Shown here: positions 33,963 to 42,520 of the stretch, one piece after another
Position numbering within the stretch: position 1 is the stretch's first letter
Layout of the letters: every line of letters begins with the position of its first letter
Assembly: GCA_900553605.1 (NCBI GenBank)
Contig: USDX01000001.1
Coordinates: 1 to 64,000 of the forward strand
Origin: an uncultured Eggerthella sp.
GTDB lineage: Bacteria; Actinomycetota; Coriobacteriia; Coriobacteriales; Eggerthellaceae
Reading direction: 5' to 3'
Length of the DNA stretch: 64,000 nucleotides
Program-made: the position numbers and the translations under genes
Notes under the pieces: generated by a model
Seen by the model: only the letters and a program-made list of their open reading frames with translations
The model's database searches: none
What the model was told of the DNA's origin: nothing

Positions 33963-34051
33963 GGGGTTTCTCCTTTAAGTTAGCTAGGCATAACTGCCGT
34001 ATTTACATGGGGTTTCGGGGCGAATCTGATGGCGCCCTTTGCACTTCATCG

Positions 34052-34109
34052 ATTATAGGGGTGTTGTACCTTGCGTGGTTATAGGCATTGTTTCTAGCGA
34101 GTTATAGGC
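34052..34109 (-). promoter_or_regulatory. Promoter region of the MetE-like gene with repeated CCTATAA
   Basis: A TATAAT -10 sequence lies at 34057-34052 on the minus strand. The heptamer CCTATAA occurs three times (34059-34053, 34085-34079, 34108-34102) at 23-26-base spacing, which could be a regulator array. No good -35 is seen. Confidence 0.4.
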
Positions 34110-34172
34110 GCTCGAGGGGGCGTGGCGCGGGTTTTAATTTGGTGCTATCGGTTATTGGTGATATCCATGCCA

Positions 34173-34205
34173 AAAAAAATGAGCCCCTTCGATGGGAAGG
34201 GGCTC
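34173..34205 (-). terminator. metY terminator
   Basis: Perfect 10-bp stem GAGCCCCTTC (34181-34190) with GAAGGGGCTC (34196-34205). It is followed on the minus strand by an eight-T tract (34180-34173, after one base). Confidence 0.93.
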
Positions 34206-34237
34206 GGCCTTGGGGAAGGTATGTTGGTGCAATGGGG

Positions 34238-35545
34238 CTAGTCGAGTTTTGCGAAAGCCTGCTCGAGGTCCCAAATGATGTCGTCGGCGTTTTCGGTGCC
34301 GATGGAAAGACGAATAGTGGAAGGGGTGATGCCCTGATCGGCCAGTTCAGCTTCGGTGAGCTGGGAATGCGTGGTAGAGGCAGGGTGGATCACGAGGCTC
34401 TTAACGTCTGCCACGTTTGCCAGCAAGGAGAAGATCTGAAGGTTGTCGATGAACTTCCAAGCTGCTTCCTTGCCGCCTTCGATTTCGAACGTGAAGATGG
34501 AAGCTCCTCCGTTGGGGAAGTACTTCTGGTACAGCTCGTGGTCGGGATGGTCGGGCAGGCTGGGGTGGTTTACCTTGGCAACATGGGGGTTGTTCAGGAG
34601 ATATTCCACAACCTTCTTGGTGTTTTCCACGTGGCGATCTACGCGCAGGGAAAGCGTTTCAGTGCCCTGCAAAAGGATCCATGCATTGAAGGGGGAAATG
34701 CAGGGGCCTTCGTCACGCAGCAGGATAGCGCGAATGTAGGTTACGAAGGCGGCGGGACCTACAGCATCCGCGAAAGAAACGCCGTGGTAGCTGGGGTTGG
34801 GAGCGGCGATGGGGGCATACTTGCCGCTTGCCTTCCAGTCGAAGTTGCCGCCGTCGACGATTACGCCGCCGAGGGAAGATCCGTGACCGCCGATGAACTT
34901 CGTTGCGGAGTGAACAACGATGTTAGCGCCATGCTCAAGCGGGCGGAACAGGTAGGGAGTGCCGAAGGTGTTGTCAACGACAACGGGCAAGCCGTGCTTC
35001 TTGGCAATCTCGGAAATGGCATCGATGTTGGGGATGTCGGAATTGGGGTTGCCCAGCGTTTCGAGGTAGATTGCCTTGGTGTTTTCCTTGATGGCGCCTT
35101 CAACTTCTGCGAGATTGTGGGCATCGACGAAGGTGGTCTCAACGCCGAATTGGGAAATGGTGTGCTCAAGGAAGTTGAACGATCCACCGTAGATAGTCTT
35201 CTGTGCCACGATATGGTCGCCTGCCTGGGCAAGCGCCTGAATGGTAAGGGTGATGGCTGCAGCGCCGGATGCTACTGCCAGGCCGGCAACGCCACCTTCA
35301 AGGGCAGCGATGCGATCCTCGAAGACGCCCTGGGTGGAATTGGTGAGGCGACCGTAGATGTTGCCTGCGTCCGCCAGGCCAAAGCGGTCGGCAGCATGCT
35401 GGGAGTTGCGGAAAACGTAGCTGGTGGTTTGATAAATCGGCACTGCGCGGGAATCGGAGGCAGGGTCTGCTTCTTCCTGTCCTACATGGAGTGCCAAAGT
35501 GTCGAACTGGAATTCATGATCGGGGTTGTTTACGAACTGGCTCAT
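34238..35545 (-). CDS. metY: O-acetylhomoserine sulfhydrylase (MetY)
   Basis: A PLP-dependent Cys/Met-metabolism enzyme that forms homocysteine from O-acetylhomoserine and sulfide (direct sulfhydrylation). The 435-residue protein is of typical MetY length. The PLP lysine lies in SATKFIGGHGSS, with other motifs YGRLTNST and EGGVAGLAVASGAAA. AGAAAGGA precedes the ATG. It is upstream of the MetE-like methionine synthase on the same strand but ends in a strong terminator, so the two are separate units. Confidence 0.95.
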   Translation of the reverse strand: MSQFVNNPDHEFQFDTLALHVGQEEADPASDSRAVPIYQTTSYVFRNSQHAADRFGLADAGNIYGRLTNSTQGVFEDRIAALEGGVAGLAVASGAAAITLTIQALAQAGDHIVAQKTIYGGSFNFLEHTISQFGVETTFVDAHNLAEVEGAIKENTKAIYLETLGNPNSDIPNIDAISEIAKKHGLPVVVDNTFGTPYLFRPLEHGANIVVHSATKFIGGHGSSLGGVIVDGGNFDWKASGKYAPIAAPNPSYHGVSFADAVGPAAFVTYIRAILLRDEGPCISPFNAWILLQGTETLSLRVDRHVENTKKVVEYLLNNPHVAKVNHPSLPDHPDHELYQKYFPNGGASIFTFEIEGGKEAAWKFIDNLQIFSLLANVADVKSLVIHPASTTHSQLTEAELADQGITPSTIRLSIGTENADDIIWDLEQAFAKLD

Positions 35546-35890
35546 TGCGAGTTCCTTTCTGTATGGGGAAGCGTTTTTCGTTTGCGTGTTTGCTAGCAGA
35601 ACGAAGTAAACAGCTTGAATTCCTGTTGGTCAATGGGAAAAGTAGGTTTTAGTCATCTGCATATCGGATAACAGGGATTAAGCGCTTTCTATAGCGGCTT
35701 TGACCTGGGAAAATAAAGAGAATTTAAGCGTATCTCTGATTTGCTTGGCCAGTTGGGGGCAAGGCAAGAATGCGGCAAAAAGGCGTTTTGAAACACGGTT
35801 GAAACAATCGGATTGCCCTATCGCTTATAGCTCTCAACACCCATGAGCGCAGTTTGCTAACGCTAATAGTTCCAGTGATGGCTACTGCCG
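35546..35890. other. Intergenic region upstream of metY
   Basis: 345 bases without a gene. On the minus strand there is an imperfect AAAGCC/GCGCTT arrangement around CTATAG near 35690, and a TTGACC with no strong -10 nearer the gene. I see no SAM, SAH or T-box riboswitch features. Confidence 0.5.
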
Positions 35891-36685
35891 CTATTGCCTG
35901 TGCAGCGAGTTACTGGGGATGCGTTCCTGCATTTCGGTGATATTGCCCCAAAGGCGTTTAGGCATGAAACCACGGCGCAGTTCGGGGTTGTAGCGCTCTT
36001 TGATGGCTACGGCGTCATAGAAGCGTTTCCAGGCGTCAGCCATGAGCGCTTCGTCTGCAGTTTCCTCGGGTAGCGTGAGCGTGTCGCTTTTTACTAGGGT
36101 CCATGCGCCGTTGTGTGAGACTCCAGCGATACCATGGGCTTCGTCGAAGATGATAAAGGGTTGCGTATTGAAGCGAGCAGCAAACCAATCCATGAGGATG
36201 GGGATCACATTCGCTTTAGGGCTGCAGGTGGCAAACCAAACGCCGCCTTGCATTTCGCGGAAGCGCAGGAATTGCATCATATGGTGGCGTTCATTCATTA
36301 CGAATCGGTGCAGCTTCACCATCGGCTCTACGCAGGGGTGGGCAATTTGTCCGAGCACGTTGCCTTTTTCCTTCATGGCATAGCGCACGAAAGAACAAAT
36401 TGTTGCACCTTTATCGGGTTCATCGGAAAGAAACGCCACCTTAATGGCGTTGAAGGTGCTGTGACCGCAATCGCGGTATAAGCCGTCTTTCACGCGCTGG
36501 GCTATGGCGGGGCTTGTGGGAATGGTTATCGGTTGCTGCCCTAGGCGCAGCTGTAGGTTTTCCTCTGTGACGATTTCGCTTGGGACGAGTTTTCGACGAT
36601 ACGTTTCGAATATGGCGCACAGAAGGCCCTCTAGGGTGCCGTCATAGATGAAGGCATAGGAACTGTCTGGCTTGGGGTAGGGCAT
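35891..36685 (-). CDS. TIGR03915-family DNA metabolism protein (DUF4130)
   Basis: A 264-residue protein with the DUF4130 domain, which forms a conserved pair with a radical SAM protein and is thought to act in DNA repair or modification. Recognisable parts are YAFIYDGTLEGLLCAIFE at the start and RFREMQGGVWFA and FIIFDEAHG in the middle. The ATG at 36685 shares a base with the stop of its partner (TAATG), so translation is coupled. A GTG four codons upstream is less likely. Some relatives carry a uracil-DNA-glycosylase domain; this one does not. Confidence 0.9.
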   Translation of the reverse strand: MPYPKPDSSYAFIYDGTLEGLLCAIFETYRRKLVPSEIVTEENLQLRLGQQPITIPTSPAIAQRVKDGLYRDCGHSTFNAIKVAFLSDEPDKGATICSFVRYAMKEKGNVLGQIAHPCVEPMVKLHRFVMNERHHMMQFLRFREMQGGVWFATCSPKANVIPILMDWFAARFNTQPFIIFDEAHGIAGVSHNGAWTLVKSDTLTLPEETADEALMADAWKRFYDAVAIKERYNPELRRGFMPKRLWGNITEMQERIPSNSLHRQ

Positions 36686-38142
36686 TAGGCGCTCCACCCC
36701 GGAAGTGGGAATATAGGGACAGGTACCGTTTTCCCATCTGGGAAAACGGTACCTGTCCCTATATTCCCACTTTGCACATTGGGCAGATTCAAGCGCGTGG
36801 AGAATGCAGGTTGTGCTTCGTTGTTTACTTGAGGCTGCAGATCGAAAATGCTCATCTGGCCTGGTGCAACCTTGGTGCTACGACTGCCGTGTTTGCCGCC
36901 GTTTATGGGCGCGGCAAGCTTGGCGCGCAAGGCGCTGGGATTGAACTCGGCGCTGCATCCCTGGTACTTTCCTGCGCAGGTTATGAAGTAACGGGCGCGC
37001 TTGAGAGCGATGCCGAGTTTGCGCAGCTCTGGTTCGCGTAAGCAGGTGCTGCGTCGTGCACGGATGATGCTGCGGGCACCGCGCGGGCCAATTCCGGGTA
37101 CGCGCAGCAGCGTTTCAAGGTTGGCGGTATTCACCTCAACAGGGAAAATGCCCAAGTTGTTCAGCGCCCAATTGGCTTTTGGGTCAAGCTCGGGGTCAAG
37201 GAACGGATGGGCTTCGTCGATCAGCTCAGTTGCGTCGAACTTGTAGAAGCGCATAAGCCAGTCGGCCTGGTAGAGGCGATGTTCACGGTTCAGCTGCACG
37301 CCGGCATTTGGCAGGCGTTTGTCGGCGTTCACGGGCAAGTATGCGCTGAAGAACACGCGCTTCAAAGAAAGCGTGCGGTACAGGGCGCTGGAAAGCGTAA
37401 GTATCTGGTAATCCGATTCAGGGGTGGCACCGATAATCATTTGCGTCGATTGCCCAGCAGGGGCGAATGCGCGTTCTTTGCGCACGATAGGGGCTTGCGA
37501 ATAGTAGGTGGTATTGCGGCGCATGAGGGCGCGGGTATCGCGGTCTTCGGCGATGGAGTTTTTTATCTGGCGCATGGGCGCCACGATGTTCTGCTTCGAT
37601 TTGTCGGGCGCCAAAAGCGCCAAGCTTTGGCGCGAAGGCAGCTCCATATTCACGCTCATACGGTCGGCCAAATGCCCGAGTTGCTCCACCAATTCAGGCG
37701 AGGTGCCAGGCACGGCTTTGGCGTGGATGTAACCACGGAACTTGTATTCGTTACGCAGGATTGAAAGCGTTTGAATCATAAGCTCGGTGGTGTAATCGGG
37801 GCTTTTGATGACGCCCGAACTCAAGAACAGCCCCTCTATATAGTTGCGACGGTAGAAGCCAATGGTTAGATCGGCGAGTTCACGGGGTTTGAACATCGCG
37901 CGGCGCACTTCGTTTTCAGCGCGGTTTACGCAGTAGGCGCAGTTGTAGATGCACGCGTTGGTCATAAGCACCTTAAGCAGTGTGATACAGCGTCCATCGG
38001 CCGTGAAACTATGGCAAATGCCGGCGTCTATGGTGTTGCCGAGTTCGCCCTTCTTCGCGGAACGGTTAATGCCCGAAGAAGTGCAGGCAACGTCGTATTT
38101 CGCCGCATCGGCCAGTATTTCCAGCTTGGTTGCAATATCCAT
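36685..38142 (-). CDS. TIGR03916-family radical SAM DNA repair/modification protein
   Basis: A 485-residue radical SAM enzyme. It has the cluster motif C-x3-C-x2-C in NACIYNCAYCVNR, the opening MDIATKLEILADAAKYD typical of the family, and a helix-hairpin-helix DNA-binding segment (LETLLRVPGIGPRGARSII) in the C-terminal part. It pairs with the DUF4130 protein downstream. The last 28 residues or so (from GNIGTGTVF onward) are translated from a perfect REPIN palindrome (36703-36772), so the normal C-terminus has been replaced or extended. The core domains are intact and the protein is probably functional. Confidence 0.92.
   Translation of the reverse strand: MDIATKLEILADAAKYDVACTSSGINRSAKKGELGNTIDAGICHSFTADGRCITLLKVLMTNACIYNCAYCVNRAENEVRRAMFKPRELADLTIGFYRRNYIEGLFLSSGVIKSPDYTTELMIQTLSILRNEYKFRGYIHAKAVPGTSPELVEQLGHLADRMSVNMELPSRQSLALLAPDKSKQNIVAPMRQIKNSIAEDRDTRALMRRNTTYYSQAPIVRKERAFAPAGQSTQMIIGATPESDYQILTLSSALYRTLSLKRVFFSAYLPVNADKRLPNAGVQLNREHRLYQADWLMRFYKFDATELIDEAHPFLDPELDPKANWALNNLGIFPVEVNTANLETLLRVPGIGPRGARSIIRARRSTCLREPELRKLGIALKRARYFITCAGKYQGCSAEFNPSALRAKLAAPINGGKHGSRSTKVAPGQMSIFDLQPQVNNEAQPAFSTRLNLPNVQSGNIGTGTVFPDGKTVPVPIFPLPGWSA
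36703..36772. repeat. REPIN-like element, copy 2 (perfect palindrome inside a gene)
   Basis: A perfect 34-bp inverted repeat (36703-36736 and 36739-36772) with a 2-base centre. The arms start AAGTGGGAATATAGGGACAG and match the outer arms of the copies at 12648 and 44113. It is read through by the radical SAM gene. Confidence 0.95.
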
Positions 38143-38322
38143 ACGTACATCCGTTCGCTAATTCCCAACAAAAGAATATGCGAACACCTGTACGCTGTCA
38201 AATGCTCGCGACGCTCAATCCGCTGGCCAGAAACTCCTAGCCAATCGGGGGCATGGCCTGCTTTCTAATGAGTTTTCCTGCTAAAAAGAGAAAGAAATCT
38301 CTCGCATAGGGAGGATGGATCC

Positions 38323-38778
38323 ATGTCTCTTATGAAACCAGTTGCCTTAGTGTTGTTTTCCCTTTTGGTTGGGCTAACTGGTTGTGCTGGCTTAGACAAA
38401 GGCGATATAGATGCGGAAAACGAAATGTCTACGATAGGCGTCAACGACGCTCCTCGTAGCTATTCACCCGTACTTAATATTGCCGCTTTATCCGATGCCG
38501 ATGAGGTGCCCGAGGGGTCAAGCGGCGGCTTAATGTCGCATCAGTGGAGGGTTGAAGGCGAAGTTGTTGAACTAGACAAGAGGAATAACGTTGCTGTTCT
38601 CTCCGTAGATGAAGAAGACCCGTACTTTCGGTACCTGAATAGCCCTATTGCCGTCTCGGTCGAATCCGAATCTGAAATTTGCGTAGGGGATAGGGTTCAG
38701 GTGGTATTTCTGCCGCCAGGCAGTGAGGAGACGATTGTCTATCCGAGCGACCTAACAATTTTTCCTGAAGCCCAATAA
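38323..38778 (+). CDS. Small lipoprotein
   Basis: A 151-residue exported protein with a signal peptide and lipobox LTGC (Cys at about 21), so it is predicted to be lipid-anchored on the outer face of the membrane. The mature part is acidic and includes a beta-rich segment WRVEGEVVELDKRNNVAVLSV with later FLPPGSEETIV. This looks like a small OB-like or DUF-type extracellular domain. I do not recognise the family. An AGGGAGGAT ribosome-binding site precedes the ATG. Confidence 0.85.
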   Translation: MSLMKPVALVLFSLLVGLTGCAGLDKGDIDAENEMSTIGVNDAPRSYSPVLNIAALSDADEVPEGSSGGLMSHQWRVEGEVVELDKRNNVAVLSVDEEDPYFRYLNSPIAVSVESESEICVGDRVQVVFLPPGSEETIVYPSDLTIFPEAQ

Positions 38779-38783
38779 GCAGC

Positions 38784-38819
38784 AAAAGGGGCTTGCAAGC
38801 GTTAACTTGCAAGCCCCTT
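38784..38819. terminator. Terminator between convergent genes
   Basis: Perfect 14-bp stem AAGGGGCTTGCAAG (38786-38799) with CTTGCAAGCCCCTT (38806-38819). The T-run lies on the minus-strand side, so it mainly ends the P-type ATPase transcript. Confidence 0.9.
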
Positions 38820-38837
38820 GGCTTCTCTGGGATCCCC

Positions 38838-40949
38838 TTACTCTTCCTCGGCTTTGGGGAGGAAGGCTCGGGAGTTATAGGCGGAGATACCTATGGTTCC
38901 TGAGTTGTGCAGCAGTGAAGATGCCTGCGGCGTTATGATGCCGCCGATGCCGAGTGCTAACAGCAGCGAGTTGAACCCAATGGTGAAGCGGTAACCCTGC
39001 TTCATGCGCTTTTCCAGGATGCAGGAAAGTTGGCGCAGCTCAACAAGCGAATGCAAGTCGTCGGACACCAGCGAGATGTCGGCAGCTTCGCGTGCCACGG
39101 CGCTGCCTGCGCTCATGGCGATGCTTACGTGCGCTGCCGCCAGCGCGGGCGAATCGTTCACGCCGTCACCGATCATAACCACCCGATGGCCTTCGGCTTG
39201 CAGCTGCTCCACAATCTCGTGCTTATGCTCGGGCAGCAAATCGGCCTTGAATTCGGTGATGCCGGTTTTTGCAGCGATGCGGCGAGCGGAGCGCTCGTTG
39301 TCGCCGGTGAGCATGATTACGCGCTCGAAGCCTTCAGCGCGCAGCTCTTCCACAACCTCGGCCACGTTTTCCTTCAGCGGGTCTTCAATGTACAGCACGC
39401 CCCACAGCGTGTTGTCAACCGCTAGGAACAGCGGCGAAGTACCAGCTGCCTTCTTGTGGATGGCTTCCAGCTCTTCGGCAGGGATGGCCACGTGCTCGTC
39501 TTCCACCACGAAGTGCTCGGAGCCGATTACGCAGCGCTTGCCGTTGATGCTGGAAGCAATGCCGTGGGCGACTACGTACTCAACCTCGGCGTGGCGTTCG
39601 CGGTGCTCCAGCCCCTGCTTCAGCGCTTCGTTGACTACGGCACGTGCAACGGGGTGGGGGAAGTGCTCCTCCAAGCAGGCAGCCAGGCGAAGCACCTCTT
39701 CAGCGGGCATTTCGTTGTAGCTGGTTACCTCGCGCACGGAAGGCGTTGCCTGGGTAAGCGTGCCCGTTTTGTCGAACACGATAACGTCGGCTTCGGCCAT
39801 GTGCTTGAAGTAGCGCGAGCCCTTCACCGTGAAGCCGCGCTTGGCGCTTTCGCTTTGCGCCGCCATAACGGCGATGCTGCCGGAAAGGCGCAGCGCGCAG
39901 GAGTAATCCACCATAAGCGCGGCGGCCGTTTTGGTGAGGTTGCGCGTGGTAAGCGCCACGATGCCCGCCAGAAGGAAGTTCCACGGCACCAGCTTGTCGG
40001 CCATGGCCTCGATATGCTTCTGGTCGGAACTCTTCAGCGCCTCGGACTGCTCAACCATGGAAACGATGGAGCGCAGCTTGCTTTCCTCGGGGTTGCCAGA
40101 AATGCGGACGAAGATCTCGCCTTCCTCTACTGCGGTGCCAGCGTATACGGTGTCGCCTTGTTTGCGTACGATTGCCAAAGGCTCGCCGGTAAGCGAGCTC
40201 TGGTTTACGCCTGCTTCGCCGGAAATTACCTCGCCGTCGGCGGGAACCTGGCAACCCAGGCGCACCACTACGGTATCGCCGTGCTTCAGTTCGCCAATGG
40301 CAACCTCGCGCTCAACGTCGCCTTCCACCACCGTGGCGGTGCTGGGAATGTCGAGCAGCGAGCGCACCAGGCTGCTTTCGCTGCGGCGCTGGGTATAATC
40401 CTCCAGGATTTCGCCCACCTTCAGCAGGAAGATGGTGCTGCCCGCGGTTGCGGGCTTGCCCTGGATGAAGCCCATGGCAATGGCGGCGCCGTCCAAGACA
40501 GGCACGTCAAGGCGGCCATGGCGCAGCGAATCGAACGCAGCCTTCCAGAACGGGATGGCGGAAATGATGGTCCAAGCGGTGCGCAGCGGTGCCGGCAGGA
40601 ACCAGCGGCGCATGGCGCGGAACACGATCATGTTGGCAATCTGCGCGAACAGATGACGCGGACGCGGTGCCAGCATCAGCGAGTTTTCAGGCTCCCAGGA
40701 TTTGACCTCCTTGTATGTGAGCGCTTTGAGCTTGCTTACTACGGTGGTGCGCGCCAGGGCAAGCTCGGCTTTGCCGGTTCCTCCGAAGGTTACCGAAAGT
40801 GAGCCTGCCTTTGGGTAGGCGACGCATTTGGTTACGCAGGGAAGCGCCAAAAACGTTTCCTCGAGCGCGATCGCATCGTGCTCAGGGATTTTTCCCTGAA
40901 GATCGAATCGGATCCTTCCGGGGATCTCGTGTTTGATCGCGAAACGCAT
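38838..40949 (-). CDS. P1B-type heavy-metal-transporting ATPase
   Basis: A 703-residue metal pump. It has a degenerate N-terminal ferredoxin-like domain (about 1-75) without the CxxC metal motif, an actuator SLTGEP, the phosphorylation site DKTGTLT, an HP-type motif in HFPHPVARA, and the hinge GDGVNDSPA. The intramembrane metal-site motif is YSCAL rather than CPC, placing it away from Cu(I) pumps and nearer to the Mn/Zn/Fe-type pumps such as mycobacterial CtpC. A small partner gene ends 5 bases upstream. The substrate is unresolved; efflux of Mn, Zn or Fe is the best inference. Confidence 0.93.
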   Translation of the reverse strand: MRFAIKHEIPGRIRFDLQGKIPEHDAIALEETFLALPCVTKCVAYPKAGSLSVTFGGTGKAELALARTTVVSKLKALTYKEVKSWEPENSLMLAPRPRHLFAQIANMIVFRAMRRWFLPAPLRTAWTIISAIPFWKAAFDSLRHGRLDVPVLDGAAIAMGFIQGKPATAGSTIFLLKVGEILEDYTQRRSESSLVRSLLDIPSTATVVEGDVEREVAIGELKHGDTVVVRLGCQVPADGEVISGEAGVNQSSLTGEPLAIVRKQGDTVYAGTAVEEGEIFVRISGNPEESKLRSIVSMVEQSEALKSSDQKHIEAMADKLVPWNFLLAGIVALTTRNLTKTAAALMVDYSCALRLSGSIAVMAAQSESAKRGFTVKGSRYFKHMAEADVIVFDKTGTLTQATPSVREVTSYNEMPAEEVLRLAACLEEHFPHPVARAVVNEALKQGLEHRERHAEVEYVVAHGIASSINGKRCVIGSEHFVVEDEHVAIPAEELEAIHKKAAGTSPLFLAVDNTLWGVLYIEDPLKENVAEVVEELRAEGFERVIMLTGDNERSARRIAAKTGITEFKADLLPEHKHEIVEQLQAEGHRVVMIGDGVNDSPALAAAHVSIAMSAGSAVAREAADISLVSDDLHSLVELRQLSCILEKRMKQGYRFTIGFNSLLLALGIGGIITPQASSLLHNSGTIGISAYNSRAFLPKAEEE

Positions 40950-40954
40950 GACTG

Positions 40955-41221
40955 CTACTTGCCTTCTGCTTCCTGGGCTTCGGCGAGTTCCTTTGCGGCC
41001 TCTTCTTCGGTTTCTTCCGCACCTTTGTCGTAGCCTGCTTCAGCGAGGATGTCGTCGAGTTCCGCCTTTGCTTCGTCGACGATGGATTCGGCTTCTTCCT
41101 TAACCTTCAAGCCCTGGGCAACGGTTGCGACTGCCGCCTTGCGCACCGGCTCGCTTTTCAGTGCCTTAACGCCGAGGGTTCCCAGCAAAAAGCCTGCTCC
41201 TACGAGAATTCCATGATTCAT
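40955..41221 (-). CDS. PacL/DUF1490-like small membrane partner of the metal ATPase
   Basis: An 88-residue protein. One N-terminal hydrophobic segment (MNHGILVGAGFLLGTLGVKAL) is followed by a basic stretch and a long acidic helix ending in Glu/Ala repeats. The N-terminal pattern and the position just before a P1B ATPase match the DUF1490/DUF6110-type proteins, of which mycobacterial PacL1 acts as a scaffold and metal-binding partner of CtpC. The C-terminal DLMVR-like motif of PacL1 is not visible; acidic residues may bind metal instead. GGAGGAC precedes the ATG. Confidence 0.8.
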   Translation of the reverse strand: MNHGILVGAGFLLGTLGVKALKSEPVRKAAVATVAQGLKVKEEAESIVDEAKAELDDILAEAGYDKGAEETEEEAAKELAEAQEAEGK

Positions 41222-41263
41222 TGCGTCCTCCTTAGAACTGCTTTGCGTGGTGAAAGTTCACCA

Positions 41264-41317
41264 TCTATAACATTTAAAGTTTACCACTGCAAACATAAGC
41301 TGGTTGAAAATGTTTGC
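41264..41317 (-). promoter_or_regulatory. Promoter and inverted-repeat operator of the metal pump operon
   Basis: On the minus strand, -35 TTGCAG (41292-41287), a 17-base spacer and -10 TATAGA (41269-41264). Overlapping and upstream of the -35 is a perfect inverted repeat GCAAACAT-N13-ATGTTTGC (41289-41317), a likely site for a metal-sensing repressor. Confidence 0.6.
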
Positions 41318-41413
41318 TAGTGTTAACAGAGGCGAAGGTTGGCGGTTCGAGGCGGGCTCGGCTGGTTGCATGGGGCGGTTTCGATGCGAAGCGCCCCGAG
41401 CGGGCTGCAGACG

Positions 41414-42520
41414 CTAAATCAACGAATAGCGGAAAACGCCTTGCGCGTCTTCTTCACGGTTTATCTGGCCTTTATCGGCAAGGTATTCCAGATACGAAAA
41501 CGTCATGGCAATGCGTCGTACGCGCATGCCGAACTCCAGCTCATCGAACGCCCCATGGGAGCGCTGTGCGGAGGCGGCGACTTCTTTTGCCGTTGCGGTT
41601 CCCAGCTGATTCATGATTTCCATTCGCTTGGCCAGCGGCTTTTTGAACTTGCCAATCATGTATTCGTAGAACGCATCGATATGATCTGCTCCGTAGAGCG
41701 GTTCATGGTGGGACATGAATACCGTTTCGAAGCCCATCACTTTGAGGCGGGGGAATGTGTCCAGAAAATGGTCGAGCAAATGGTCGTTACGACCGAACTG
41801 AACAAGGGAGGGCGCGGCGTCTACCACGTGGTCGCCACTGAACAGTATCTTTTTTCGTGCGTCGCCAAAGCACAGGTGCTCGGGCGCATGACCAGGTGTT
41901 TCGATTGCGGAAATAACCCAATCGCCAACCGAAATGGAATCGCCATCGTGAAGGATGGTGGCGTGAGGCGCAGAGGGTTGCTGTACCTGCATGATGTACA
42001 GCAGCGTGTCGCGAAATTCCTCCCAGCAAGTATCCAGTGCTTCAGGCCATCCGATTACGCGTGCGTAATCGCGGCAAAACTCTTCGTTTACCTGCGGCAA
42101 GGTGCCATGGTATACTGTGCGTCCTCCCTGCTCCAAAAAATAGGGGAGGTTGCCAACATGGTCGGCGTGAAAATGGGTTATAGCAACATCGGTATTGCTC
42201 CAGGGTACTTCGGCTCGTTGAAGCATGGCGTCGAGGTGCTCTGTTCCGGTGAGTTGGGGGTGACCGAGGTCAATGAACAAGCCTTGCTTTCCGCGTTCAA
42301 AAAGCAGATACCGATCAATGCGATCGGCGAAGTAGAAGTTCTTGACGTCGAAAACCGCATGCATAAGCCCAGGTATTGGTTCGTCCAGAGAAACCATTTC
42401 ATACGTTACATCACCGAGCATGTCGTCAAAACCGCTTTTGTCTGCGGTTGAGCTGCTAAAGGTATCGGCTTTCGCGGTTGGCCGAATCGTGGGGCTGGGT
42501 TGTGCTGGGCGCTGAGGCAT
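41414..42520 (-). CDS. Metallo-beta-lactamase-fold hydrolase
   Basis: A 368-residue MBL-fold enzyme. The metal motif THFHADHVGN and later conserved His in ETPGHAPEHLCFG and FSGDHVVDAAPS are complete, predicting a binuclear Zn/Fe hydrolase. A C-terminal winged-helix-like segment (about 290-350) follows, as in MBL proteins related to LACTB2. The start is placed at 42520 behind AAAGGAA; the frame continues upstream but without support. A second MBL hydrolase with a similar layout is at 49104-50156. The substrate is unknown. Confidence 0.87.
   Translation of the reverse strand: MPQRPAQPSPTIRPTAKADTFSSSTADKSGFDDMLGDVTYEMVSLDEPIPGLMHAVFDVKNFYFADRIDRYLLFERGKQGLFIDLGHPQLTGTEHLDAMLQRAEVPWSNTDVAITHFHADHVGNLPYFLEQGGRTVYHGTLPQVNEEFCRDYARVIGWPEALDTCWEEFRDTLLYIMQVQQPSAPHATILHDGDSISVGDWVISAIETPGHAPEHLCFGDARKKILFSGDHVVDAAPSLVQFGRNDHLLDHFLDTFPRLKVMGFETVFMSHHEPLYGADHIDAFYEYMIGKFKKPLAKRMEIMNQLGTATAKEVAASAQRSHGAFDELEFGMRVRRIAMTFSYLEYLADKGQINREEDAQGVFRYSLI

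Noticed and set aside
34088..35596. 502-residue plus-strand frame
   Set aside because: It is the shadow of metY on the opposite strand.
39456..40802. 448-residue plus-strand frame
   Set aside because: Shadow of the P-type ATPase, His/Gly-rich and without a domain.
41339..42451. 370-residue plus-strand frame
   Set aside because: Shadow of the MBL-fold hydrolase.
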